This document shows positions 31,319-42,535 of a stretch of 54,916 bases of DNA, piece after piece. The notes beneath the pieces were generated by a model. That model ran no database searches, was not told the DNA's origin, and was given only the letters and a program-made list of their open reading frames with translations. Origin of the DNA: Lachnospiraceae bacterium (lineage in GTDB: Bacteria; Bacillota; Clostridia; Lachnospirales; Lachnospiraceae). Made by a program: the position numbers and the translations under genes. Position 1 is the stretch's first letter, and every line of letters starts with the position of its first letter. Location of the stretch: assembly GCA_016290595.1 (NCBI GenBank), contig JAEEUR010000004.1:1-54916 (forward strand), read 5' to 3'.

Positions 31319-32194
31319 TTATTTCTGCTTGCTGCAGTTGTAGATCCAGCCGTTGGTCGTATCGGTGATCAGCAGGCTGCCGTCCTCCTGCAGCGCCAGG
31401 TTCCAGGTGACGACGTTGGCCGCATCCGCCTTGCTGGTCACGGTCAGATTGTACTCATCCGCAAAGACGTAGGTGTTGTCGTTGATCGGAACGCTCGCGA
31501 TCACATACTGAACGGAATCCTCGGTAAAGACGAAGGTCTGTCCCTGTCCGGCCAGAGGGGTCTCCACGCCGGCCACGGTCATGCTGTTCAAATCCCAGAT
31601 GCCAACCAGATCGGCCGCCGCGATGGCTTCGCCGCTGTTTTCCTGCTGCTGGCTGGGCTTGTAGGCCAGCGGATCGGTATCGTCCGGACGCTTTTCGCAG
31701 AAGTAGACCACGCCGTACTCCGCGTAGGTGATGACCAGCGTGCCGTCGTCCTTCAGCTCATAAGCCCAGTCGCCCACATAGCTGGGATCCGCCTTATACC
31801 AGAAATGCATGGTCACTTCGTCTTTCCACTCGTAACCCTCTTCGTTGATCAGTTCGCCGTCCTGGTAGAACCAGATCGTGTCGTCCGTGTACTTCAGGAA
31901 CCAGCTGTCCACGACGTTGACGTATCCGCCGGCAACAAGGTCCCAGGCTGTGATCTGCCAGATGCCGGGGATCGCTTCCTTCAGGATCTCATTCACGCTC
32001 TTGGTGACCGGCTCGGTCTCCGGGGCCTTTGTCGTGGGAGCCGCCGTTTCCGGGGCTTTGGTCTCCGGAGCCTGGGTGGCTGCCGTGCTCTGGACAGGCG
32101 CCGGATCAGCCGTGCTTTCCTTGCCGCTGCCGCCGCAGGCTGCCAGACTCAGGATCAGGATTAGCGCCAGAAGGGCTAAACAAAGTTTTTTCAT
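31319..32194 (-). CDS. Lipoprotein with two lipocalin-like beta domains
   Basis: A 291-residue protein. The signal ends in LSLAAC (Cys about residue 20), followed by a Thr/Pro/Glu-rich linker with APETKAPETAAPTTKAPETE repeats. Two similar beta-rich halves follow. One starts IPGIWQITAWDLVAGGYVNVVDSW and the other LVGIWDLNSMTVAGVETPLAGQG; both have the 'GxW' start and aromatic strands of lipocalin-like secreted proteins. The 'GxW' motif at about 75 and 200 supports an internal duplication. It is likely cell-surface anchored. Function unknown. The next gene downstream is the membrane-fused hydrolase. Confidence 0.75.
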   Translation of the reverse strand: MKKLCLALLALILILSLAACGGSGKESTADPAPVQSTAATQAPETKAPETAAPTTKAPETEPVTKSVNEILKEAIPGIWQITAWDLVAGGYVNVVDSWFLKYTDDTIWFYQDGELINEEGYEWKDEVTMHFWYKADPSYVGDWAYELKDDGTLVITYAEYGVVYFCEKRPDDTDPLAYKPSQQQENSGEAIAAADLVGIWDLNSMTVAGVETPLAGQGQTFVFTEDSVQYVIASVPINDNTYVFADEYNLTVTSKADAANVVTWNLALQEDGSLLITDTTNGWIYNCSKQK

Positions 32195-32242
32195 GGTTTT
32201 CTCCTTTTTTCGTCATGTATTTTCGTCACAGTCATCTGTGTT

Positions 32243-33577
32243 TCAGAACAGTTCCATTTGATCCGCCTGCTCGCGGAGCCAGAGCCGGAAATCCGGGTGC
32301 GCAATCCTGATCAGTTCATCTACACGGCCTTTGACGTCCAGACCGCGCAGCCATGCCACACCGTATTCGGTCACCACATAATCCACATCGTTGCGGGAAG
32401 TCGTCACGACAGATCCCGGCGCCAGCATGGGCACGATCTTGGAGTGCAGGACTTCTTTCCCTTGTGCATCCCGGGTCGAATAGGTGGAATGCATGGCCAG
32501 GATCGATTTGCCGCCCGGTGAGAGCTGCGAACCGATCACGGTATCCGCCTGACCGCCACTGCCGGAATACTGACGATACCCGACCGATTCGGAAGCACAC
32601 TGGCCGGTCAGATCCACCTCCAGCGTCGCGTTGATGGAAACGAACTTATTGACCTTGGCGATCTCCCCGGGATTATTGGTCACCAGGCAGGACTTAAACA
32701 AGACGGCCGGATTATCGTCCAGGAATTCATACAGCCGTTTGCTGCCCATGGTGAATGAGCAGAGCGATACGCCGTCGTAATACCCCTTCTGAGAATTGTC
32801 GACAGCGCCGCATTCGATCAGGTCCATCATGGTCTCGGTAAACATCTCCGTCTGTATGCCCAGATGCTTCTTGTTTCGAAGTTCATGCGCCACCGCGTTC
32901 GGAATATAGCCGATCCCCAGCTGGATCGTAGAACCGTCCTCAACCAGATCGGCAATATACTTCCCGATCACCGCATCTTTTTCTGTATACGGCTGGATCT
33001 TTGCTTCGGGAATCGGGCGGTCGGATTCCACGAGTGCCGTCACCTGTGAAATATGGACCATCGTGTCACCGAAAGTCCGCGGATAGTTCGGATTGACTTC
33101 CAGCAAAACAACAGCGCCTTGCCGGATGAGATCCATCTCATAGATTGCGCTGATTGATAAGGACAGATAGCCGTGTTTATCCATGGGAGAAACGGTTGCG
33201 AAGAGGACAGGCCGCCGGCCTTCATAAGCCGCCCTGTCCAGCGCTTTTCCCAGGCAGAACTGGGAGCGCTGCGGCACGACGGTCACCAGACCTTCTTTGT
33301 GCGCCTGCCGAAGACCGGCCGAAAGAAACCAGCCGGTATGGTTCACGATCCCCTTCATTTCAGGATCATGGAAAAAAGAATAATCCTGTGCGGGAACACA
33401 GGACGCGAACTGAACGTCTTTTACACCGGTAGTTTTCAGATACTCCATCTTTTTCAGCAGCGCCGCCGGTTCCGCCGCCGCCTGTGCGCAGACAATAAAA
33501 TCCCTGCTCTGAATATGATCCAGAACCTGTTCAGCAGACATTTTCTTCTCCTGATACAGCTCCCGAGCCGTTTTCAT
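32243..33577 (-). CDS. Acetyl-CoA hydrolase/transferase-family CoA-transferase
   Basis: A 444-residue enzyme of the 4-hydroxybutyrate / butyryl-CoA:acetate CoA-transferase type. The catalytic Glu lies in LGIQTEMFTE (E244). The CoA-binding glycine motif is SGSGGQADTV (about 338-347), and the N-terminus has the SAEQVLDHIQSRDFIV pattern. The ATG at 33577 follows a GGGGGG-rich site; a longer in-frame start at 33613 is not conserved. It moves CoA between acyl groups (butyrate, 4-hydroxybutyrate or acetate) in fermentation. It lies just downstream of a LysR gene that may control it. Exact acyl preference is not predictable. Confidence 0.92.
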   Translation of the reverse strand: MKTARELYQEKKMSAEQVLDHIQSRDFIVCAQAAAEPAALLKKMEYLKTTGVKDVQFASCVPAQDYSFFHDPEMKGIVNHTGWFLSAGLRQAHKEGLVTVVPQRSQFCLGKALDRAAYEGRRPVLFATVSPMDKHGYLSLSISAIYEMDLIRQGAVVLLEVNPNYPRTFGDTMVHISQVTALVESDRPIPEAKIQPYTEKDAVIGKYIADLVEDGSTIQLGIGYIPNAVAHELRNKKHLGIQTEMFTETMMDLIECGAVDNSQKGYYDGVSLCSFTMGSKRLYEFLDDNPAVLFKSCLVTNNPGEIAKVNKFVSINATLEVDLTGQCASESVGYRQYSGSGGQADTVIGSQLSPGGKSILAMHSTYSTRDAQGKEVLHSKIVPMLAPGSVVTTSRNDVDYVVTEYGVAWLRGLDVKGRVDELIRIAHPDFRLWLREQADQMELF

Positions 33578-33696
33578 AGGCTGTTCCCCCCTTGCTCCTC
33601 TTGCTAAACACACGCAGTTCCTTTAGAAACACTGTAGCATGTCCGGGAGCAAAAGGGAAATATACCTTTTTCATCGATCATGAATCAAATTCATTG

Positions 33697-34578
33697 TTAT
33701 TGCCCACGAAGGCAGATTTCGAGAAATTTTTTCATCGGTTCCGTCAGAAGACGGTTTTGGGAGTAACACAATGAGAGGATCCAGGGCATCTGCGGTTCTT
33801 CAACCGAAAGCATCCTGACTTCGGACCTTCCCCACTTTTCGACCAGCCAGCGGGGCAGAAAGGTGATACCGAAATTGGCTGCCACCATGTCGTAAAGCAT
33901 ATCCCACTGCGAGCTCTCAAAGACGGTTTTCGGCTGAAAGCCGGCTTTCCGGCAGTAATCGTCCACAATTCCCCGGAACATATAATCCGGCGTCAGCATC
34001 AGGAAAGTTTCGTCCCGCAGTTCCGCAAGACGTACCTTTTCTTTTTCGGCCAGTGGGTGATTCCGCGAAACGCAGATTATGATCTGTGAGCGGTACACCG
34101 GCTTTTTGATATAATTTTCATTCTCAAACGGCTCCAGGATGATACCCATATCGATCTGGCCGACGTCCATCTTTTCGATCAGCGTGTTGGAAGGCGTTTC
34201 TTCGATGCTCAGCTTCACGTTCGGATATTCCTGCCGAAAAGCATACAGACGGGAATAAAAGTAAGCCGGTCCTGCCGTCGGCGGGATCCCGACGCTTAAG
34301 GACCCGCCCAGTCCCTGAAAATGCTGCTTCAGCGCTTCCGTCTCCGCCGCAAAATAATTCAGGACACGCTGCGCGTAGGCAAGCGTCAGTTCGCCTTCTT
34401 CCGTCAGCGCAAATGCCTTGCTCTGCCGGTCGATGATCTCCACGCCCAGTTCTGTTTCCAGGGCCTTGATCGATTTGCTCAGCGTCGACTGACTTAAGAA
34501 CAGCTTTTCTGCTGCCCGCGTAAAGCTCTTTTGATTTGCGATCTCCACCAGGTAGACCAACTGATTATGCGTAACCAT
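33697..34578 (-). CDS. LysR-family transcriptional regulator
   Basis: A 293-residue regulator. The N-terminal helix-turn-helix is KSFTRAAEKLFLSQSTLSKSIKALETELG (about residues 15-43). A LysR effector-binding domain from about 90 carries DMGIILEPF and the usual MLTPDYMFRG motif. The ATG at 34578 is preferred because GGAGGAG lies 8 bases upstream. It is transcribed in the same direction as the CoA-transferase, 119 bases away, so regulation of that gene is plausible but not proven. The effector is unknown. Confidence 0.9.
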   Translation of the reverse strand: MVTHNQLVYLVEIANQKSFTRAAEKLFLSQSTLSKSIKALETELGVEIIDRQSKAFALTEEGELTLAYAQRVLNYFAAETEALKQHFQGLGGSLSVGIPPTAGPAYFYSRLYAFRQEYPNVKLSIEETPSNTLIEKMDVGQIDMGIILEPFENENYIKKPVYRSQIIICVSRNHPLAEKEKVRLAELRDETFLMLTPDYMFRGIVDDYCRKAGFQPKTVFESSQWDMLYDMVAANFGITFLPRWLVEKWGRSEVRMLSVEEPQMPWILSLCYSQNRLLTEPMKKFLEICLRGQ

Positions 34579-34684
34579 CCGGATCGCTCCTCCCATGCTT
34601 TTCCGTTCCGAAATCTATTCAAATTGTAGCACGTAAGGCGCATGCCGTCAATCACGCGTCCGAGGCGCCGTCCTTCCGGAAGGC

Positions 34685-35380
34685 TTAATAGAACATCTTC
34701 TTATACATCGCCCGGCGGAAGCGCATGATAAAGGAGGAAACGAAGAGGAAGATCCCGAAGAGGCCAAACACGGCTGCTGTATAGATCGACCAGTTGAACA
34801 TGGTCCTCCCAAAAGCCAGATGCAGGAAAAACTCCAGCAGCATGGTCGCGCCGCCCAGCAAAAAGAAATAGATCCCCAAAAGCCGCAGCTTCATCCGCGG
34901 CTTTAATTTTAATACCGCAAGGCCGTAGGCCAGGAAGGTAAAGAGGAAGAGCAGGCCCGCCACCGGGAAAGCGAAAGGCAGGAACCATTTCCCGCCGGTA
35001 TACAGGCAGATAAAGAGCAGAAAGCCTTCCAGGGCGGCAAAGCTCACGGGCAGGAAGATCGTCGGGTAATAGCGGACGAACCACAGCGGCAGGATCGCGA
35101 CCGTATACACGAACAGGATCCCGGCCAGCACGTAGGCGGACCAGGCCAGGCGGCCGTAGTACACCAGGCAGGCCACGCTGCAGCCGATGATCACGCCGGC
35201 CAGAATGATGGTGAACACGCCCAGAAGCCAGTATTTTCCGCTGTTTCCCTTCTCGGGATACAGGCCCGGATTGTAGTGTGAGTTTTTCTCCAGCGGTTCC
35301 GGATCCCAGACCGGCGTGCCGCACAGGGGGCAGGCCTTCGTTCCTTTTTCCAGTTCCACGCCGCAGCGTACGCAGTACAT
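34685..35380 (-). CDS. DUF6320 zinc-ribbon multi-pass membrane protein
   Basis: A 231-residue protein. Residues 1-25 form a zinc ribbon with CVRCG ... CPLCG (Cys pairs 3/6 and 17/20). The rest has about six hydrophobic helices (from residue about 50) and a basic C-terminus (RFRRAMYKKMFY). It belongs to the DUF6320 family, usually found next to an acetyltransferase-like and an alpha/beta-hydrolase gene, exactly as here. It is the last gene of a three-gene operon and its start lies 1 base after the acetyltransferase stop. Function unknown. Confidence 0.85.
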   Translation of the reverse strand: MYCVRCGVELEKGTKACPLCGTPVWDPEPLEKNSHYNPGLYPEKGNSGKYWLLGVFTIILAGVIIGCSVACLVYYGRLAWSAYVLAGILFVYTVAILPLWFVRYYPTIFLPVSFAALEGFLLFICLYTGGKWFLPFAFPVAGLLFLFTFLAYGLAVLKLKPRMKLRLLGIYFFLLGGATMLLEFFLHLAFGRTMFNWSIYTAAVFGLFGIFLFVSSFIMRFRRAMYKKMFY

Positions 35381-35381
35381 A

Positions 35382-36665
35382 TCAGTCCTCCTTCCGATCG
35401 GGCGTTCCCTCTTCGATATACACCGGAATGCCGCGCTTTACCAGTCTGGTAAAGAAGCGCCGTTCCAGCTCGGTCTCCCGGATATTCCGGATCATGTTGA
35501 TGCAGCTGACCTCGCCGTAGGACGCCACCGAGCAGTTGTTTGGATAAGACGCCTGCGTGCCGATCACGAAATCCACGCGCGCAACGTACGGCTTCATTTC
35601 CTCCGGCAGGTCCACGCGCCCCAGATTGGAGATATTGATGCAGCCCTTCTTTTCGCCCACGCTGTTGTAAACGAGCCGCATGATCAGGTTCTTTAAAAAC
35701 AGCGGGACCAGACGGATGCTCATGAGACGCTGCAGGTTGACGTTGGCTGCGACGCGGGCCGCCATCTTCTCCGGAGCCATTTCCAGCGCCATCTGCCGGT
35801 CGTATTCCCGGCAGAGGTCCTCCACGCGGTAGTCTTTCAGGCGCGGATCCACGCCGATATTCAGGGCCAGCGTGAAGTTCCGCATCGTGTCCGTCCCGAA
35901 GACCTTCCGCAGGTTGATCGGCACGGTGATCTTGACCGGCCGGCGCCTGGCCTCCCTCACGTGGCAGGCCTGCATTTCAGCCAGGGTCTCCAGCATGACG
36001 GCGGAAAGATAGCCCGTCACGGTGGTGCCGCAGGCTCTGGCCGCCTCCAGCAGCTTTCCCGTGGACACGATGCCGGTGATGATATGCCGCTCGCCGCCGG
36101 GCTCCCGCGTGCCGCTTAAGCGGTAGGCGGTCTCCTCCCGCCGGCTCATGGCGTATTTGCCGCTGGTGCGCTGGAAGACGTCCTCCATTTCCCAGTCCGC
36201 CGGCTGCGCTTTATAGTCCAGCACACCTTTTTCAGGCGTGACGTTGATGCCGTATTTGAGCTCCAGATAGCGCGAGGTCAGGGTCTTGACGTAGACCAGG
36301 CCGCCGCTGCCGTCCGTTAAAACGTGGAAAAACTCCACCGCGATGCGGTTCTCGTGATACAGAACCCGGAAGCAGCAGCGCTTCTGCTCCGCGGCGGACA
36401 TGTGCGTTAAGGGGAAGGCGTACTCCGGCCGCGCCTGCGGAAGCTTTTTGACCTGCTCCAGGAAATACCAGAACAGCCCCCGTCCCAGCCGCACGTAGAG
36501 CGAGGGGAAGCGCGGCGCCAGATCTTCGACCGCCTGCTGCAGCAGGGCCGGATCCACCGCTTCCGTCAGATCCGCGGAGATCCGGAAGGTGTTCACCCAG
36601 ACCCGGCTGCGGATGGCCGGAAAGATCAGTGCCGCGTTGTCGAGTCTCATCCATTTCCGGTTCAT
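35382..36665 (-). CDS. Alcohol acetyltransferase / condensation-like protein
   Basis: A 427-residue protein of the chloramphenicol-acetyltransferase/condensation superfamily. The catalytic-type motif HxxxDG is present as FFHVLTDG (about residue 114-121). A second conserved block (ITVPINLRKVFGTDTMRNF, about 240-258) marks the alcohol O-acetyltransferase group. It overlaps the upstream hydrolase stop by 4 bases (ATGA) and is followed at once by the DUF6320 gene. It may transfer an acyl group to an alcohol or lipid. Whether it carries DUF6320 as a membrane partner is inferred. Confidence 0.85.
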   Translation of the reverse strand: MNRKWMRLDNAALIFPAIRSRVWVNTFRISADLTEAVDPALLQQAVEDLAPRFPSLYVRLGRGLFWYFLEQVKKLPQARPEYAFPLTHMSAAEQKRCCFRVLYHENRIAVEFFHVLTDGSGGLVYVKTLTSRYLELKYGINVTPEKGVLDYKAQPADWEMEDVFQRTSGKYAMSRREETAYRLSGTREPGGERHIITGIVSTGKLLEAARACGTTVTGYLSAVMLETLAEMQACHVREARRRPVKITVPINLRKVFGTDTMRNFTLALNIGVDPRLKDYRVEDLCREYDRQMALEMAPEKMAARVAANVNLQRLMSIRLVPLFLKNLIMRLVYNSVGEKKGCINISNLGRVDLPEEMKPYVARVDFVIGTQASYPNNCSVASYGEVSCINMIRNIRETELERRFFTRLVKRGIPVYIEEGTPDRKED

Positions 36666-37555
36666 GCCAGTCTGCTCCTTATAAATTCACAGATCGCCTT
36701 ATTGTCCGTCCGGCGGGAGCGGATGCCGTAGAAAATATAGGCATGCCAGAAACCCTCCGCCACGGTAAGCGTGACGGGCACGCCCGCCGCCTCCAGCGCC
36801 TTCGCCATGCGCAGGGAATCCTCCAGCATGATCTCGTCGCCGCCCACGAAGATCCGGCAGGCCGGCAGGCCTGACAGATCGCCAAAAAGCGGCGAGCAAA
36901 GGGGATCCTCCGGCCGGTCGGTATAATCGCGCGCGAAGATCTGAAGCTTTTCCTGCGTCATGGAGGGATCCGCCTCCCGGTTGTACTCGTAGGAAGCCCC
37001 GCTTAAGGTCAGATCCGTCCAGGGCGAGATGGCGACCAGGCCGGCCGGCTGGGGCAGACCCAGCTCCCGGCATTTTAAGCACAGGGCGTACAGAAGGCCG
37101 CCGCCCGCTGATTCTCCGATCAGGCAGATCTTTTCGCCCGGATACGTTTCCAGGAGATAGCGGTAGGCATCCAGGGCATCCTCCAGAGCCGCCGGAAAGG
37201 GATGCTCCGGTGCCAGGCGGTAAGCCGGGCAGAAGGTCCGGGTCTTGGCAACGGAAGCGATCAGCCTGCCGAAGCAGGCGGCGTACTCCGCCCCGCCCGT
37301 GCAGTAGCCGCCCCCGTGCAGATACAGAACGCTCCCCGGCGCCGCCGGTCTTTTCGGCAGAAGCATCACCGCTTCCTGCGTGGGCAGACTGACAGCCGTC
37401 TTCCGGACCTGTCCCCGGATCAGGCGGTTCATGATCTCGCAGGCAAGCGCCAGCAATTTCCGTTCGGTTCCGACAGGGTCCTCCTCCGGCAGCTGATTCA
37501 GTTTTCGCATGCGCTCCTTTAAAGCCGGAACCATGGCATCGGGGATCGTGGGCAT
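36662..37555 (-). CDS. Alpha/beta-hydrolase (HSL-type)
   Basis: A 297-residue esterase of the hormone-sensitive-lipase group. The oxyanion motif is VLYLHGGGYCTGG (about 96-108), the nucleophile is in GESAGGGL (about 168), and the C-terminal Asp/His lie in the FVGGDEIMLED and FWHAYIFYG segments. It has a GGAGAG ribosome site. It starts the DUF6320 operon and ends in a 4-base overlap with the acetyltransferase. Its substrate may be the ester that the next gene makes or breaks; that is speculation. Confidence 0.9.
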   Translation of the reverse strand: MPTIPDAMVPALKERMRKLNQLPEEDPVGTERKLLALACEIMNRLIRGQVRKTAVSLPTQEAVMLLPKRPAAPGSVLYLHGGGYCTGGAEYAACFGRLIASVAKTRTFCPAYRLAPEHPFPAALEDALDAYRYLLETYPGEKICLIGESAGGGLLYALCLKCRELGLPQPAGLVAISPWTDLTLSGASYEYNREADPSMTQEKLQIFARDYTDRPEDPLCSPLFGDLSGLPACRIFVGGDEIMLEDSLRMAKALEAAGVPVTLTVAEGFWHAYIFYGIRSRRTDNKAICEFIRSRLA

Positions 37556-37577
37556 GGGGATCTCTCCTTACCAAGAA

Positions 37578-37597
37578 GCGCCCGCTTTCGCGGGCGC
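37578..37597 (-). terminator. tuf / str operon terminator
   Basis: GCGCCCGC (37578-37585) pairs with GCGGGCGC (37590-37597) through a 4-base TTTC/GAAA tetraloop. On the minus strand it is followed by TTCTTGG. It lies just past the tuf stop and before the next operon. Confidence 0.75.
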
Positions 37598-37625
37598 CCC
37601 TCATTGTCTTTTCAGACGGCTGGAA

Positions 37626-38816
<1,191 letters not shown>

Positions 38817-38886
38817 TTTTGGTCTCCTTAATTATTTTTTGATTGCCCCATTTGTAAAGGGCATTACTTTTTGAGTGCCACCTGTC

Positions 38887-38915
38887 ATTATAAAACAGAT
38901 GTTATTTTTTTACAA
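38887..38915 (-). promoter_or_regulatory. Internal promoter for tuf
   Basis: Minus-strand -35 TTGTAA (38910-38915), 17-base spacer and consensus -10 TATAAT (38887-38892) lie in the 132-base fusA-tuf gap. This would allow extra EF-Tu expression. Confidence 0.75.
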
Positions 38916-38948
38916 GTTTTTTTTCATGTTCTTTCTGTGAACATGGGG

Positions 38949-41060
<2,112 letters not shown>

Positions 41061-41093
41061 GAATGCTTCCTCCCATTTCCTGTAAGCAATTGA

Positions 41094-41564
41094 TTAGAAT
41101 CTGTAGTGGGCAAATGCCTTGTTGGCATCGGCCATCTTGTGCATGTCTTCTTTCCGCTTTACAGCGGCGCCCGTGTTGTTGGCGGCGTCCATGATCTCAC
41201 CGGCTAAGCGGTCCTGCATGGTCTTCTCGCCTCTCTTGCGGGAGAACATCGTGAGCCAGCGGAGCGCCAGAGCCTGACGGCGGTCGGGCCGCACTTCGAT
41301 AGGCACCTGATAGGTGGCACCACCGACGCGCTTTGCCTTGACTTCGAGCATGGGCTTGATGTTGTTCATCGCATTTTCGAAAACTTCCAGAGCGGGCTTG
41401 CCCGTCTTCTGTTCGATCTGCTCGAATGCACCGTAAACGATCTTCTGGGCCGTTCCCCTCTTGCCGTCCAGCATGATGTTGTTGACCAGCTTGGTCACAA
41501 CCTTGCTGCCGTAGATGGGATCCGCCAGCACGTCTCTTTTCTGAGTATGTCCTTTACGCGGCAC
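41094..41564 (-). CDS. rpsG: 30S ribosomal protein S7
   Basis: A 156-residue primary 16S rRNA-binding protein of the 30S head. It starts [22 protein letters not shown] and ends in the normal HYRF. The start codon is GTG with GGAGGGA upstream. It lies between rpsL and fusA, in standard str order. Confidence 0.98.
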   Translation of the reverse strand: MPRKGHTQKRDVLADPIYGSKVVTKLVNNIMLDGKRGTAQKIVYGAFEQIEQKTGKPALEVFENAMNNIKPMLEVKAKRVGGATYQVPIEVRPDRRQALALRWLTMFSRKRGEKTMQDRLAGEIMDAANNTGAAVKRKEDMHKMADANKAFAHYRF

Positions 41565-41794
41565 GTTACTTCCCTCCTTAAATATTTTTCGATCGGACCT
41601 TCCTGTGGATGAACAAACGCGGAGCGTTTGTTTTTGAACCGCTCGCTTTGCTCGCTCCCAGTGGGTCTGATCACATTTAATTCATCGGTACTCACATGTG
41701 CTTTCTGTGTCCGTGCACGGCATGTATTTTTTGAGGAAAAATATGCCCGAGCACTTACTGTTTTCAGCTTGTGTGGTTCTTGATGAGACGACTG

Positions 41795-42229
41795 TTACTT
41801 CTTGGCAGCAGTCTTACCGGCCTTCGGCCGCTTGGCGCCGTATTTGGAACGGGCTTTTCTGCGATTCGCCACACCGGCGGTATCCAGCGTACCACGGATA
41901 ATGTGATAACGGGTACCGGGCAGGTCCTTCACTCTTCCGCCGCGGATCAGTACCACGCTGTGTTCCTGAAGGTTGTGTCCTTCGCCCGGAATATAACTGG
42001 TCACTTCGATACCGTTGGACAGACGCACACGGGCGATCTTACGGAGAGCGGAGTTCGGCTTCTTCGGGGTGGTGGTCTTTACGACCGTGCACACACCGCG
42101 CTTCTGAGGGGAAGCCTGGGTCGTGGCTTTCTTGTGCAGGGAATTGTAACCCTTAAGTAAAGCCGGAGCCGTGGACTTCTTCTCGGAAGTCTGTCTGCCT
42201 TTTCTCACCAACTGATTAAATGTAGGCAT
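41795..42229 (-). CDS. rpsL: 30S ribosomal protein S12
   Basis: A 144-residue protein of the 30S decoding centre, starting [13 protein letters not shown]. The streptomycin-site loops TPKKPNSA and GRVKDLPG are wild-type. The C-terminus is slightly extended ([14 protein letters not shown]). The ATG at 42229 has GGAGG upstream; a longer in-frame ORF would add unconserved residues. It is the first gene of the str operon. A 230-base gap to rpsG is unusually long and holds an AT-rich hairpin (GCATATTTTT with AAAAAATACATGC on the minus strand, about 41729-41755). Confidence 0.97.
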   Translation of the reverse strand: MPTFNQLVRKGRQTSEKKSTAPALLKGYNSLHKKATTQASPQKRGVCTVVKTTTPKKPNSALRKIARVRLSNGIEVTSYIPGEGHNLQEHSVVLIRGGRVKDLPGTRYHIIRGTLDTAGVANRRKARSKYGAKRPKAGKTAAKK

Positions 42230-42330
42230 ACATTTTCCTCCTTTCCTCTGAGATTGTTTCGCACATTTTAACAGGGAAACCGCCTGCCTTCGCACACAAA
42301 AAGTAAGCGCTTTCAAAAACGTGCGCGACG

Positions 42331-42360
42331 ATTATATACTGATTTCTTCAGGCTTGTCAA
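42331..42360 (-). promoter_or_regulatory. str operon promoter
   Basis: Minus-strand -35 TTGACA (42355-42360), 18-base spacer and consensus -10 TATAAT (42331-42336). The leader to rpsL is about 95 bases. This sits in the 306-base gap between rpsL and the divergent glycosyltransferase gene, which otherwise holds only that gene's promoter. Confidence 0.85.
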
Positions 42361-42516
42361 GCTTTTTTTGCAGGCAGGGGCTTTCTTTTTCACGTTTTTC
42401 TTTTAATTATTTTCGCCGGGCGGGTTATAAAAATAATGTTGAAAGGCGTCTCTGGCATTCCGGTCTTTAACCCTGCCGTTTTTTTCACTTTACGGCTGGC
42501 ACGGCCGGGCAGAATC

Positions 42517-42525
42517 TGCTATAAT
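42517..42525 (+). promoter_or_regulatory. Promoter of the glycosyltransferase, near-leaderless
   Basis: Extended -10 TGC TATAAT ends 10 bases before the ATG at 42536. Transcription starting about 7 bases after the -10 would leave a leader of only 3-5 bases, and no ribosome binding site is present. Confidence 0.65.
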
Positions 42526-42535
42526 CTGGGGCACT

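Noticed and set aside
41495-41695. 66-codon minus-strand frame overlapping the rpsG start
   Set aside because: It runs out of frame into rpsG and lacks a ribosome site.
42497-42503. TGGCACG, like the -24 element of a sigma-54 promoter
   Set aside because: No -12 element occurs at the needed spacing, and a perfect extended -10 lies next to it.
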